27,987 bases of DNA from Porogramme epimiltina (GCA_900155495.1 FTLJ01000033.1:1-27987), one strand, 5' to 3'. Counted from the first letter of the stretch, positions 10,788 to 22,478 are shown. Program-made: numbers and translations. The notes: generated from the letters alone by a model not told the origin.

Positions 10788-12040
10788 ATGGCTTCCAATA
10801 TCAATCTGTGCGCTGTCGTCCGCAAACCCTCTGTCGGCGCCCCGCGCCGTGTCCCGCTTCGAGGAAATATGCGATGTCTACCGGGTCTCTGCCGCACGGT
10901 GCGCGTAGGATGAACTGCCGAGACGTGTGCGCATCGGTGACGAGGATGGAAAGACGACATCCCCGCCGTAATCTCTGGTGAGCGTTTTGTGTTCTTTCAG
11001 TTCCACCGTGTCGCGGGGTGTGGGTGGGTGACCGCGCGCTCGCGCGCTGGCTCCTTCCTCTGGGGAGCGTATCAAGACGGACAACGCCATGAGCACCCCA
11101 CTCATGGCGACCGTTTTCGAGAGGATTCGCGGGAGCGTCGTGTTCTTCCAGCTCCCCGCGTCCAGAGTCTGCGCGCGCTGCACCCGGCTCTTGGAGGGCT
11201 GGTATCCCCCCTCGCTCCCATTCGCTCCTGTGTCGGGTCGCCTGCACTAACTCCTTCTCCTTCCCTTCCTCCATTCGTTCCCCGCGCCCCAGCCAGGTGT
11301 GCCCGCGACCACCGTGGCACCAAGTCCGTGATGAACGACGCCCTCGCTCTCCATAGTCAGGGGGACAACCTCCACAACCTCGGCGCGTACTAGTACGTCC
11401 CCTGCCCCTACGCGCTACGTTTTCCTTCGAGCTGACCCGCCCGCTCGCTCTGCTAACAGGTTAACTTTAACGAGACGCCACTGCACTACTCGTCCAAGGT
11501 GCTGAAGCGCGCGTACTATACCTCCCGCTCAAGTTTAGCACGAGCCGCGCCGCCGACAACGCGCTCCCCAACCTTGTCCTCAAGGTATGGGCCCCCCGTG
11601 ATGTGCTCTCCCAACGGGTGCACATCTCACGAGGTCCCCGTGTAGGGCTGCGAGCTGCGCTACTAGGACTGTGCGCCGCTTCGTGCTTAGATTTTGCGCG
11701 GCAGGGGACGCCGGCGCTGACGCGCGCGCAGGCGTCTTCCAGCAGCTCATCGCCCCGGAGGCTCCCAGCTCGATGCCCGGGACCTGCGGTTCCAGCACGA
11801 CAACCCGTGTGAGCCCCCCGCGCTAACGTCGCGGACCAGGTCTACTTCTACGGCCACTCGGAGCGGGTCGAGGGTGGGCGGGCGCTGGGGTAGGGCGGGT
11901 AGGAGGTATTCATGATTGCGTACAACGCGGTGTGGTGGTGCCTGGGTACGTGACGAATAACACGAACAACCTCGGGCTGTAAGAGAGCAATACAATGCGC
12001 AAGTTCTATCTGCGGAACTTCTACGGTGCGTCCGCAGCTT
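10788..12040 (+). pseudogene. GPH1: Glycogen phosphorylase N-terminal relic, unit 3 (single fragment, ATG kept)
   Basis: The initiator is still ATG here (10788, MASNINL). The exon after the third intron opens with VNFNETPLHYSSKVLKRAYY (about 11460-11520), closer to the family than in units 1 and 2. A deletion then removes most of the LGNGGLGRLAACYLD region, and the relic resumes with CSPNGCTSHEVPV-stop. The HDNP segment and the NNLGL-stop-EQ segment follow in shifted frames, ending near the FYG position at about 12025. There is one fragment only, not the double arrangement of units 1, 2 and 4. Stops and frameshifts are numerous and the catalytic half is absent. Confidence 0.82.
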
Positions 12041-12543
12041 CGGATGTGCAGAGTGGGGGGTGCTGACGCGGTTGACTCGCTGTAGCTGGTCATTGTATAG
12101 GGTAGTGAATGAATTACTGAGAACGAGTAAGCTCCCAAGCGGGATATCGGTGGCTTAAGAAGTTTGGGTAAGGTACACTATCAAGGTCGCTGTAAATATC
12201 ATCCTGTATCGTTCCAATTATACATGATGCATCAGTCCGGGGGACTTGGATTCTCGGCGGTACCACACCGCCGGTATCAAGGACCATAAATTTCGCTTGG
12301 ACGATAGCACGTGCAACCATCTTTGAGGGCTATTGACAGAGCGGAAGAAATTCGCGTACGCCTCGACTGTCCGAGTTGTGTCTGGCGGTCTTGTTGAAGG
12401 CAACTTGAAGGGAGGCGATCGCGACTCTGCACCCCAGGTATGTGTATATCGTGATTCCTACTTACGTCACATTAGTTTATAGCTCTATTCACAGGCGCAG
12501 TGTCATCTCCAGCTACATATCAAAAGTAAATCTTGGGTTGCTC
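12041..12543. other. Conserved non-coding block of unit 3
   Basis: This is the counterpart of 7191-7592 and 17536-17997. It includes AAGGTACACTATCAAGGTCGCTG, a GGGGGACTTGGATTCTCGG segment and GGACCATAAATTTCGCTTGGACGATAGCACGTGC. A - strand open frame at 12114-12320 is only partly conserved in unit 4 and I do not call it a gene. The block ends before the captured exon relic. Confidence 0.4.
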
Positions 12544-12755
12544 GTCGAAGCGATCGAGTCCGAAGAAGCCAAGATCGGAATAGGAACAGACGAAGTGTTC
12601 TCCACGTCCGTCTCTGCGGGCGACCGCCAAAACTATACTCCCGTACTACCCTCGAGCTCATTGCTCACCACACCGTCTCGATGCTCCAGCCCCCGCCCCT
12701 CGAATTTCCATCACTTGGGCCAATTTACACCCGGCAGGGCCTGATCAAGCTATTG
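12544..12755 (+). pseudogene. Captured exon relic, unit 3 copy (frameshifted)
   Basis: This aligns base by base with the 77-codon exon of unit 2: VEAIESEEAK at the start, then a small deletion that changes frame, and a recognisable CTGATCAAGCTATTG end followed by an intact GTGTGT donor at 12756. The frame shift and a TGA near the end mean the original peptide cannot be read through. Confidence 0.55.
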
Positions 12756-12906
12756 GTGTGTTCTCGCGTGTGACAAGTGTTACGACTGTGCTTGTGGTGG
12801 TGGGACGGTGCGGACGGTCGAAGCTTCTGCCGCTTCCTGAGGGGGAGGGGGAGGAAGGCTATGCACAGCATAAGTAGACTGAGGTCAAATCGACGGAACA
12901 ACGAGC

Positions 12907-14333
12907 TTACTTAAATTCATGGTCTACCGCAGATACAGTAACATCAACATTCTCGGCGATTTTGGAGAGCTTCTTCCTTACCGCTTCCTCGACGGCCGAC
13001 TGTGAGAGTTGGGTACGAATGCGGTCCGATTGGTCACGGAGTTCTGATGGCCAAGTAAGATTGAAGGACAATTTCAACGTAAGGAGACTTTTGAAGGAAT
13101 TGTTGAGGATCGGTCCGAGGGCCTCTGCGTTCCTGAGCACAAACTCGCATCCATTCGTTAAGTAAGTGCTCTCTTTCGATGACGGGTCGGTCCAACGAAG
13201 GGAAAAGGAAAGGTCCTCGAGGTTCGAGGGTGGCGATGTAGTTGCAAGGAAGCTCGCTATGAACTCCCAAGAGGCAGCTATTTCGCTCTCAGCAAACACA
13301 GCAAGGGCGAGAGACTGAAGCCGGGTGAAGTGGCGGAGGCACCCAACGAACTCTACATACAAATCGCCATTCCATTCAGTCAGACTGGTTCGGGATTGCA
13401 TACTGATTGCGACGTACTATCACCCTCGAGGTCCCCCTTCCACTCCCAAAAGTGCGTGTCAAGCCGAGTGACGGATGGGCCAGCATACTCCCAGAGTTCA
13501 GAACCCTTTCTAAGAATGCTTGAGTCTATGCTGAGGTGCACGATGGAGACCCCTAAGGAGGTGACTGGGAGCCATCCAAGCATTTCTTCCTCCAAGGGAG
13601 AATCCAGCCATTGAAGGGAAAACTGACGGACTGTTCTCAGAAACTCGGATTTTCGCGTACGCCGGAGTGGTCGAATCCCGCGTGAAATTGGCCACGTTAC
13701 ACGGTACATGTTGAGGTCAGTTAAGGAGGGTAACGCGGTGATGGTGCAGCGCATTGTGCCAAATGACGGAAACCGGACATTGCTTAGGAAGAGGGTCCGA
13801 ACAGAAGCGAAGGCGCTGAAGAACCTGAACATACGAGGTGGGATGTAGGACTCTCTAGCATTCCAGGACAAATTGGACATTTCAAGTATTTCCAAGTTGG
13901 TGAATCTACCCCCGAGTTGGTGCATAAAGAATCTTGAGGTGATCTCCATACCCCTGCCATCGGTTGATGTCGTGTCACGGTCTAGGCTGAGGCAACGGGT
14001 AGATTGAAGCCAGGAGGACGCAAGTGGGGATCGAACAACATTGGATACGAATAGGTCGTATTGTCGATCGGAATTGAGCTCGACATTCGTGAGGAGATGG
14101 TGACGGCTGGCAGGTAGCCAGTTGCGGCAGACAAGGGCGCAATTTCGCAGCGGCTCGTAGCAGTCACGGATGTCAGTGCCGCTATCGTAGACGAACGAAA
14201 TGATGATATCGGCGATTTCTCTGGGAATATATGGTGGGACTGTCTGCGAGGTGGTGTGCACTTGTCATGGAAATGATTTGGTCTCATGAGGTGGACACGC
14301 GCACACCTTGGTTGGATGCTCAACCTCGTCCAT
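12907..14333 (-). CDS. F-box-like leucine-rich protein C (three exons, 432 aa)
   Basis: Exons are 14333-14307, 14243-13418 and 13352-12907 on the - strand; introns are 63 and 65 nt with GTGTGC/CGCAG and GTACGT/TAG ends. The first exon reads MDEVEHPTK. The F-box-like segment is IPREIADIIISFV...NCALVCRNWLPASRHHLL, at about residues 15-62. The leucine-rich part includes FTNLEILEMSNLSW, LPSLTDLNMYRVTW and TRLQSLALAV. It is a few residues shorter than copy B between the F-box and the first leucine-rich segments (a DRDTTSTDGRG region). It pairs with copy B by sequence. Frame and splice sites are intact, so it is probably functional. The SCF receptor role is inferred from family. Confidence 0.86.
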
Positions 14334-15497
14334 CGTTCAGCAAGTGCAAGTGCTGTGGATACAAGTTTTCTCCTCTTGAGTCTGGAGATGTCCCATCGGT
14401 GAGCATCGCAGTCAGATATAGTAGAATGCAACGGACATTACCTATTGACGGGTACTAGACACACGGGGGACGGACAGGATATCTGCGGATGTGGACGATT
14501 GAGGTCGATTCTGTAATGGAGCTGACTAGGACGCGACGGATGTCCATCACGGAAGGATCAGACTGTTAGCTGACCAACGCACCTCCTCTCCACGAATTAT
14601 AGGAGGAACTTACCAGGCAAGGGTTCGAAAGGAAATAAGAGGGCAGTGGCCTGAAGAGGATGGAAGGGGGGGAAATCGTCCTCATAAAGGTGGGCAGACC
14701 CGCGAGTAGCAGTCTTATGGGCGTATTAGGTTCACTAGGACGCCGAGTATTCCTGATCACCAGGTCACCCGCAGGCGGGCGTGAGGATGTACCAATAGAG
14801 CATCATATTCCTCGACTAATAACGAGCACATACATGGGACGGTGGGGGACAGGGAGGGAGCAGGAACGAAGGTACGATGTGGGTATATACGAAGGCAGCT
14901 TGAATCGCTGGGGTGGTGACGCGTCGATGGAGATGGATGGTCTACAGTACCCGCCGGAGCCTTGCGCGCTCTCACCGAGGGGCCTGTTCTTGTGGCGGTA
15001 GAACAACTTCTTCCAGGGAAATAGAAGGCAGAGCGAGCGTAGTGAGTGTAGCGGAACCGCTAGGCCGATGCATTCTGCGGCGTCGGGGTGGCGAAGGAAG
15101 CGAGAGGAGAGTGGAGCGTGGAGCGTGTAGGAGCTCGAAGGGCGATGCGGGGGCAGCCACAGGGGCGGAAGCTCGCGCGTGTGGGGCAGCATACACACTA
15201 GACCATTAGCAAGACCTGCGCGCGGCGCCGCGGAGGGGCGGCGTGCGCAAGATGAAGAACTCTCGAGTCTCGACTGTCGGGGGAGCGCGCGGCGAGCTCG
15301 GCGATCTATGGCGTCATCAAATTCCCACGACGATGCGCCCAGGCCTGCCTTCCTCCTGCTGATCGCGTCCCTCCAGCGCGTCCCTCCCTCAATCCCGTTC
15401 ACGGACCCTCTTCCACCCTTCATGGATGTCCTCCGCCCCCCTTCCCGCTTCCACCCCCCACTGGACGTGTCCTTTGATTATCGCGAACACGCGCCGA
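14334..15497. promoter_or_regulatory. Shared divergent 5' flank between F-box gene C and GPH1 relic unit 4
   Basis: This is equivalent to the flanks of A and B. The core is at about 14668-14836: GTGGGCAGACCC, GGGCGTATTAGGTTCACTAGGACGCCGAG, GGTCACCCGCAGG and CACATACATGGGACG. The part nearer the relic contains CCGGAGCCTTGCGCGCTCTC (about 14954-14973), as in unit 3. No supported gene lies here. The promoter role is inferred from position. Confidence 0.45.
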
Positions 15498-16898
15498 AGT
15501 GACCTCCACCATCGACCCGAGCACCATGGGCAAGGCCGAGGCACGCCAACGCATCTGCACCCTCGCCAGTCAGCACATGACGCCGTGTGCTGCTTCCCGG
15601 AAAGACGCGAGCCTGACGCATGTCTGCTGTGCTCCGCGCGTAGGATACACTGAGGATACCGACGGCCATGGGTGGCCAGAAGGACTGAAGGGAGGGCATC
15701 TGCGCCCTGACCTCTGGTGAGTCCTTCTCCCTGTTTTGAGTTATGCCGTGAAGCGGCGCAGCTCGAGCGGTATGAGGCTCGCACGCTGACTGTGAGGAGG
15801 GGGTGCGTCGCGGTGGACAACGTCATGCGCACGCGGCCGACGCTGCCTATGTTGGTGATGCGTCCGGAAGACGCGATCGGTGTACGTGAGCCACATGTTC
15901 TTCCAACTCCCCGCGCGTGCCCCCAGAGTCTACACCCAGTTACTGGTAGCTTAGAGCTCCGTCTTTGTGTCCCTCGCGCTCCGCCGTCCTCACCGCACGC
16001 GATTCCGTAGCGTCTCCAACGCTGACGCCTTCCTCCCCCCTCCCTCCCCTCATCCACTAGTACTGCACGGCCGCCACAAGTGCCCGCGATCACCAAATCT
16101 ACGGTGAACCACATCCCCGCCGCGCTCGCGCGACAGGCTCACAATGTCGACAACCTCAACGCGTACGATGCCTCCGCGCTCTCTGTGCGGGACAACCTCC
16201 TCGTGCGTCTTTGTCCCCATGTCTCGCGCATCCGTCCGCGCGCTGATCCACCTCCTCCCCTTTCTGCTCGCGGATAGGTGAACCGGAACAAGACGTGGCT
16301 ACACTACTCGCGCAGCGCTCCGATGCGCGCGAACTGCCTCTCCCTCCAGTTCCTCATCGGCCGCGCTCTCGACAACGCGCGCCTCAACCACGCCCCCAGG
16401 CCCCGGTGTGCGGACGCGGCGAGGAAGCTCGGCTTCGCTCTCTAAGATCTCTTCGGGCAGGAGCGACGCTGGCCTCGACAACGGGATGCTCTGCCGCCTC
16501 GCGCGGTATTACCTCGACTCAAGCGTGTTGCAGGAACTTCCCGTCTGGGACTACAGGCCGCGTGATAAGTACGGTGCACTGCGCCTTCCTCCCCCCTCTC
16601 CTCCACGCGCACGGGGTGGCTGACGCGCGCGCGCAGGCATCTTCCAGCAACTTATAGCGCCGGAAGGGTCGCAGCTCGAGGCGCCCGACTCGTGGCTCTA
16701 GCACGACAACCCGTGAAATCTTCTCCACCCTGAAGTTGTGGGCCAGGTTCTGGCGGGCGGTGGGGCAGGGCGGGTTAGGGGGTATTCATGGTGTCGTACG
16801 ATGTAATGACATCTCGGTACGTGACGAAGAACAGGATCAACCTCCGGCTGTAGGAGAGAAAACCGAAGTGCGGCCTCGGTCTGCAGGGCTTTGATGGT
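15498..16898 (+). pseudogene. GPH1: Glycogen phosphorylase N-terminal relic, unit 4, first fragment
   Basis: The first exon is recognisable (TSTIDPSTMGKAEARQR, about 15500-15550) but its ATG is AAGTG, as in units 1 and 2. The segment ITKSTVNHIPAALARQAHNVDN is at 16087-16152. After an intron the relic continues with VNRNKTWLHYSR and LQFLIGRALDNARLNHAP (from about 16279), then a TAA inside FAL-stop-DLFGQE (16443) and frameshifts through NGMLCRLARYYLDSSVLQ. A decayed HDNP and a GGIHGVVR segment follow. The fragment ends at the SFNG-equivalent position, where a second copy is joined. Confidence 0.85.
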
Positions 16899-17535
16899 GC
16901 GGAGGGTGGTACTGAAGCGCGCGTACTACATCTGTCCCTCGAGTTCCTGGTGTGCTGCGTCCTCAACAACGTGCTCCCCAACCTTGCTCTCAAGCAGCCG
17001 TACGCGAACGCGACGGGGGGCGGCTTTGCGCTTGAGGACCCCGTCGGGTAGGAGCGCCACGCGGGGCTCTATCACGGCGGTCTGCATTCCCAGTTGGAGC
17101 GTGTCCCTGGAGGGCCCCGTGTGAGGCTACAAACTGCGCTATAAGTACGGTACGCTTCTTCGTGCTGCGGTCTCGTGCGGCGGAGGACCCCGACGCTGAC
17201 GCGCGCGTAGATATCTTCCAGCAGCTCATCGTCCCGAACGGCTCACATGCACACCTCAACGCCCCGGATCCGTGGTCCCAGCACGACAAGCCGCGGATGC
17301 TCCCCCGCTCCAGCATTGTGGGCTAGATTGACTTCTATGGCCACTCGGCGCGGATCGAGGGCGGGCGGGCGCTGTGACAGCACGGAGAGGAGGCACTCAT
17401 GATAGCGTACGATGCGGTGATACTTGTGTACACGACGAAGAACATGAACAACCTCCGGCTGTAGGAGAGCAAGCCAAGTCACAGGTTCGATCTGCGGAAC
17501 TTCAACGGTGCGTACACCGCTTCCGTTGTGCAGAG
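16899..17535 (+). pseudogene. GPH1: Glycogen phosphorylase N-terminal relic, unit 4, second partial fragment
   Basis: This begins inside the same exon as the second fragments of units 1 and 2 (LKRAYYICPSSSWCAAS, the family's LSLEFL part in a shifted frame), then PTLLSSSRTRT and a degraded LEDP segment with a stop. It continues through decayed HDKPRMLPRSS and NNLRL-stop-ESK segments and ends FNGAYTASVVQRG (about 17502-17540), which still resembles the family's FNSGDYxxSVxxQQR part. Similarity then stops at a TGA. Confidence 0.8.
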
Positions 17536-17997
17536 AGGGACGCGCTGACGCGGTTGACTCGTAGCTGGTGATGGTATAGGGCAGTGAATGAATTACCGAG
17601 GATTAGTATGCTCCCAAGCAGGATCTCGGTGGCCTGGGAAGTTTGAGCAAGGTGCACTGTCAAGTTCGCTGTAAATATCACCCTGTATTGTTTTTCTCCC
17701 ATTATACATCAGTCGGGGGACTTGGATTTTCGGCATACGGTACCACACCGCCGGCGTCAAGGACCATAAATTTAGCTTGGACGATGGCACGTGCAACCAT
17801 CTTGAAAGGAATTCACGTACACCTCAATTGTCCGAGTTGTGTCTGATGCTCTTGTTGGAGGCAAGGGAGCCCAAGCTGACTCTGCAGCCCAGCTACATGT
17901 ATATCCTGATTCCTACTTAGTCATCATACTGGTTTATAGCTCTGTTCACAGGCGTGTCATCCCCAGCTACATATCCAAAGTAAATCTTGAATTGCAC
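17536..17997. other. Conserved non-coding block of unit 4
   Basis: This is the counterpart of 7191-7592 and 12041-12543, sharing GGTATAGGGCAGTGAATGAATT, AAGGTGCACTGTCAAGTTCGCTG, GGGGGACTTGGATTTTCGG and GGACCATAAATTTAGCTTGGACGATGGCACGTGC. No frame is convincingly coding. It leads into the captured exon relic at 17998. Confidence 0.4.
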
Positions 17998-18209
17998 GTC
18001 GAAGCGATCGAGTCCGAGAAGAAGCCAAGAAGAATAGGAACAGACGACCTGGTCTCCACGTCCATATCTGCGGGCGACTACCAAAACTATACTCCTGTAT
18101 TACCCTCGACCCCATTGCTCATCACGCCCTCTCGATCCTCCGGCCCCCGCCCCTTAAAATTCTACAACATGGGTCGATTTGTACCCAGTATGAGCTGATC
18201 AAACTAATG
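17998..18209 (+). pseudogene. Captured exon relic, unit 4 copy (frameshifted, donor lost)
   Basis: Collinear with 7593-7823. It starts VEAIESEKKP, changes frame relative to unit 2, and ends CTGATCAAACTAATG. The following donor has changed from GTGTG to TTGTG, the same change as in unit 5, so it is unlikely to splice even if transcribed. Confidence 0.55.
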
Positions 18210-18349
18210 TTGTGCTCTCGTGTGTGACCTGTGCTTGTGATGGGGAGACAGCGTGGACGGTAGAACCTTCCGACCTTTCCTGACGACGGGTGGAAGTACG
18301 CCTATGTCCAGTGTAAATATACTGAGGCCAAATTGATGGAACAACGAAC

Positions 18350-19779
18350 TCACATAAACAAATGCCGTACTTTAGACACGGTGACGCTGGCCTTCTCGGA
18401 GATTTTGGGGAGCTTCTTCCGCAACGCTTCCTCAACGGCCGACCGAGAGAGTTCGGTACGAATCTGGTCGGACTTGTCATGGAATTCTCGCGGCCAATGC
18501 AGGTCCAATTTCAGGTTCAACGTAAGGAGGCTTTTCAAGGAATTGTCGAGGATCGGTTCGAGGGCCTCTGCGTTCCTGAGCACAAACCCACATTCATTCG
18601 CTAAGTCGACGATGTCTGTCGACGGCGAGATGAACTCGTGATGTAGGTAGATAGACAGAGCCTTGAGGTTCGAATGTGGCGATGCAGTTGAAAGGAAGGT
18701 CGATATGAACTCCCAAGGGCCAAACGTTTTACTCATAGAGTACGCCTGGAGGCGTAGAGATTGCAGCCGGGTGAAGTGGCGGAGGGACCCAACGAACTCT
18801 GCGTAAAAACTATCAATCAGATCCGCTCAAGACTGGATACTAGTTCAACGTACTATCACCCGGGAGCTCCTCTCTGTCTGGCCAAAGGTGAATGACGAGT
18901 CGAGTGACGGACGGGCCAGCAAACTCCCAGAGTTCAGAGCCATTTGTAAGAGCCGTGGAGTCTATCTGGAGGCCCACAAGGGAGGTTCCCAGGGAGGTAA
19001 CTGAGAGCCATTCAAGCAGTTCTTCTTCCAATGGAAATTCCATGCCAAGAAGTCTAAACCGACGGATTCTTTTCAGAAACTCGGACTTTCGCGTACCCCG
19101 AAGTGGTCGAATGCCACGTGAAACTGGCCACATTACATTGGCCATCCTGAGGTCGGTTAAGGAGGGTAAGGCGGTGATGGTACAGCGCATTGTGCCAGAT
19201 GACGGAAACCAGACATAGTCGAGCAAAAGGGTGTGAACGGAAGCGAACGAGCTGAAGAGAATGAACATGCGAGGTGGGATGGAGCACTCTCTGGTGTCCC
19301 AGTACTGAGTGCGAAGATGGAGCTCTTCCAAGTTGGGGAATCTACCCCCGAGTTGGTGCATGAAGACCCTTGAGGCCATGCGCATATACCACGCATGCCC
19401 ATCGGTTGATGTCATGTAGCGCGAGGAGTGCAAGGTGAGTTGGCGGATAGATGGAAGCCAGCGGGACACAGTGGGGGATCGAACGACGTTGGAGACGAAT
19501 TGCTCGTATTGTCTATCGGAACGAAGGTAGACATGCGTGAGGAGATGGTGACGGCTGGCAGGTAGCCAGTCGCGGCAGACAAGGGCGCAATTGCGCAGCG
19601 GCTTGTAGTAGTCAGGGGAGTTCCAATTGTCAGGGTGGAGGAACGAAATGATGATGTCGGTGAGTTCCTTAGGGAGGTATGGTGGGACTGTCTGAGAGAT
19701 GGTCGGCACTTATGGTAGACATAATCTGGTCTCATTGGGCGAACAAACACACCTCTGTTGAGTGATCAGCGTCGCCCAT
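18350..19779 (-). CDS. F-box-like leucine-rich protein D (three exons, 437 aa)
   Basis: Exons are 19779-19753, 19691-18854 and 18798-18350 on the - strand; introns are 61 and 55 nt (GTGTGT/CTCAG and GTACGT/GCAG; phases 0 and 1). The first exon reads MGDADHSTE. The F-box-like segment LPKELTDIIISFL...NCALVCRDWLPASRHHLL is at about residues 15-62. LRR-like pieces are FPNLEELHLRTQYW, FASVHTLLLDYVWF, LPSLTDLRMANVMW and LVGLQIDS; the last exon has HSNLKALSIYLH and LLTLNLKLDLHW. The ECSIPPRMF and TNGSELWEFAGPSVTRL segments place it with copy A. It is open from ATG to TAA once the two introns are removed. It is probably an SCF receptor by family; the substrate is unknown. Confidence 0.87.
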
Positions 19780-20861
19780 CGTTCAGTAAAGGGATGTGCT
19801 GTGGGCACTCGTAATCTCCTCTCGAGTCTGTAGATTTCGCATCAGTGAGCACTGAAGTCGGGTGGATAGTGGAATGTGGCGGACCGTTGGACACTGGGTG
19901 GGCGAGGCACGATTGGGATAGTTGAGGACGTGCACGTTTGACTTAGAGTTGTGAATGGGACCGAGTAGGACGTAACTGGTGTGTACCATAGAACTTCCGT
20001 ATCAGCCAATGGACGCGACTGCTCTCGAGAAACTGTAGGCTGCACCTACTAGCCAGGGGGTTGACGATAGGACGAGAAACAAAATGGAGAGGGTAAATCC
20101 CTGAGGAGAATGGAAGGGGGGAGGTCGCCTTGAAGGTGGGCAGACCCCGGATAGTAATAGTCTCGCGGGCATATTAGGTTTACTAGGACGCCGAGCATTG
20201 CTGACCTCCAGGTCACGCGCAGGCTGCCGTGAGCATATACCGATGGAGTAATTCATTCATTGACTACTGAGCACATATATACATGGGGTGCGAAGAGGAC
20301 AGAGTGGGAGCCCGAACGCGAGGACGTGCGAAAAAGACCGCATAACAAGGGCAACGACGGGGGAAACAACGCCTCTGCAAAAGCCCTATCTGTGAAGGCG
20401 GTAGTAGACAGGGAGAGGGGAGAACGCGAGAGAGAGCGAGGCACACGTAGAAGCCGAGTAGGACGTCGGAGCTGGCCGCGCGGCCCCGGGAACAGATGGG
20501 AGGCCGCCAGAGCCTTGGACCCTCCGGACGAGGGGCCTGTTGTCACGGGGGGAAGGCCTCCTTGACAGCTGACGCTGTTAGACCGGTGCGTGCGGCATCG
20601 AGGGACGGGGGGCGCTGTCGACGGTCAACGCCGACGACTCGCGAGGGAGCGGCGAGGCATGCATGGCGTCGCTTTCGCACGGCAATGCGTGCCGGCCACT
20701 CAAGCGCCTCAAGCGGGACGTCCTGCCATCCCCGGCGCGCGCCCCGTCCCCTCCTCCCTCTCATGCTCGGGCCCTCTTCTCACCTTCTCGGGGCCTATCG
20801 CCCCCCCTCCCTCTCACGAAATATGTCTCTTCAGGATAGTGAACTCGCGCCCGCGGCCCAG
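19780..20861. promoter_or_regulatory. Shared divergent 5' flank between F-box gene D and GPH1 relic unit 5
   Basis: The conserved core is at about 20125-20290: GGTCGCCTTGAAGGTGGGCAGACCC, GGGCATATTAGGTTTACTAGGACGCCGAG, GGTCACGCGCAGG and GAGCACATATATACATGGGG. The remainder toward the relic shares GGCCGCCAGAGCCTTGGACC (about 20500-20519) with the matching part of the unit 2 flank. Open frames here are not conserved between units. The promoter role is inferred only. Confidence 0.45.
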
Positions 20862-22230
20862 ATGACCTCCACTATCAATTCGAACACCACCCGCAAGTTG
20901 AACGTTGAAAACTCGCCGGCACGCCCGCACCTTCACTGGCCACTATATCGCGCTATATGTTGTTTCCCTGGAACATGCAATCTCCAACGAACATAAGCTA
21001 TACGCTACGTATAGGACACCGCGTAGAGCGAAGTTCTTTGAGGACGAGAAGGTGCGGGAGGAGACATTCCTGCGCTGATCTCTAGTGAGTGCTTCCCCCT
21101 CCTTTGACTCGCGTTGTGCAGCGGCGGGACGCGGGTGGATGAAGGGTCGCGCTCTGGCTTCGGAGAGCGGACGCGTTGGGCGGACGATGTCATACGCACT
21201 CCAACGTCCACTATTTCGCCGACCGGGATTGGCGTAGGTGATCGTTGTGGCCTTCCAACTCCCTGCGCGCGTCGCGGTCCAGATTGGACACCCAGATCCT
21301 GGAGGCCTGGGGTCTCTTTGCTTTTGCGCTCCCTGCGCTCCTACATCCGTGCCGCGCGGTCTCGTCTCGGGTCGCCCATGCTGACTTCTTCCTCGTTCCT
21401 CCATCCCTTCGCCCCTGCACATACGCTAGATGTCCCCGCGATTTTCAAGTCCGTTGTGAACCGCGTCCACGCCTCGCTCGTGCGCTAGACCCACAACTTC
21501 GGTAACCTTGGCGTGTACCAGGCCTGCGCGCTCTCCGCGCGCGACAACCTCCTCGTGCGTTTCCGTCTCATCTCCTTATGTCTCTGTCCGTGCCCTGACC
21601 CACGCGCGCCCCGTGGACAGATGAACTGGAACGAGATGCAGCTGCACTACTCGCACAAGCCGCCCGAGCGCGCGTACTACCTCTCCCTCAGTGCCCTCAC
21701 GGACCTCGCCCTCGACGACGCCCTCCTCAGCCGGGCGCTCAAGCTGCATCACGCGGGAGCGACGTAGTAGTGCGACGCGGGCCTCGGCAACGGGGACTAG
21801 GTCCCCTTGAGCGCATCCCAGGGGCTACTGGCAGCGGTACAAGTAAGGTGCGCCGCGTCCCCCTCACTACTCCCCCCTCGCGCGTTTGGGTGAGCCGACA
21901 CTGACGCTGACGCGCGCACGCCCACCCAGGCATCTTCCAGCAGGCCATCGCCCCGACGGCTCCCTGATCGACGCCCCGGGCCCGTGGTCCCCGTACGACA
22001 ACCCGTGGTGGCACCCCGTTCCGACGTCGCTGACCAGGACCGCTTCGACGGCCGCGCGTGGCGGCTGGAGGGCATCCGCGCGCTGTGGTGGGGCGGGCGG
22101 GAGGTGCTCGCGATGGCGTACGATGCCATGACCTCCGGTTACGCGACGAAGGACACGAACAACCTCGGATCGTGCACGGGAGAGCAAGCCGAAGAGCGAG
22201 TGCGAGCTCTAGAGCGCCATCGGTGCATGC
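20862..22230 (+). pseudogene. GPH1: Glycogen phosphorylase N-terminal relic, unit 5 (single fragment, ATG kept)
   Basis: The initiator ATG survives (20862, MTSTINSNTT, matching the ancestral-looking start of the relics). Later recognisable parts are FKSVVNRVHASLVR-stop (about 21447-21488), ARDNLLV before an intron, and NWNEMQLHYSHKPPERAYYLSL (from 21624). Two adjacent stops follow HHAGAT near 21766. Large parts of the LGNGG and NLDSSASQ region are deleted. The HDNP-like and EVLAMAYDAMTSGYATKDTNNL segments (about 22101-22170) remain, the latter close to the family's EVLAVAYDVMIPGYGTKSTNNL. As in unit 3 there is a single fragment without the internal partial repeat. It ends near the FNG-equivalent position at about 22221. 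Confidence 0.84.
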
Positions 22231-22417
22231 ACTACTGGTGTTGTGCGGAGCGAGGGCCGTTGACGTTGATGACTTGTCGCTGGCGGTTGTATAGGGCAAT
22301 GTGGTGAGGGGATGACCGAGGTCGAGTCAGTTCGCTGGTGCAATCTCAGTAGTTGGGCTATGGGCAAAGTACACTGTCAATATCGCTATGTAGCGTTGTT
22401 CTGCAGTTATACGTCAG

Positions 22418-22478
22418 CCCCCTCAAATTTCTATACCGTGAGCCGATTTCCACCCGGTAGGGGCTAATCAACCTACTG
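22418..22478 (+). pseudogene. Tail of captured exon, unit 5 copy
   Basis: Only the 3' third of the exon seen at 7593-7823 is left, from the LEFP-equivalent region to CTAATCAACCTACTG, followed by TTGTG in place of the GTGTG donor, as in unit 4. Everything upstream in the exon, and most of the conserved block before it, is deleted. Confidence 0.5.

Noticed and set aside
9904..10960. Overlapping + and - strand open frames of about 190-200 codons before GPH1 relic unit 3
   Set aside because: They overlap each other in a divergent flank, and neither frame is conserved between units.
328..22230. GPH1 relics as processed (retroposed) pseudogenes
   Set aside because: Introns with GT and AG ends are still visible, for example 6199-6257, and the copies carry upstream flank sequence, so they are DNA-level duplicates.
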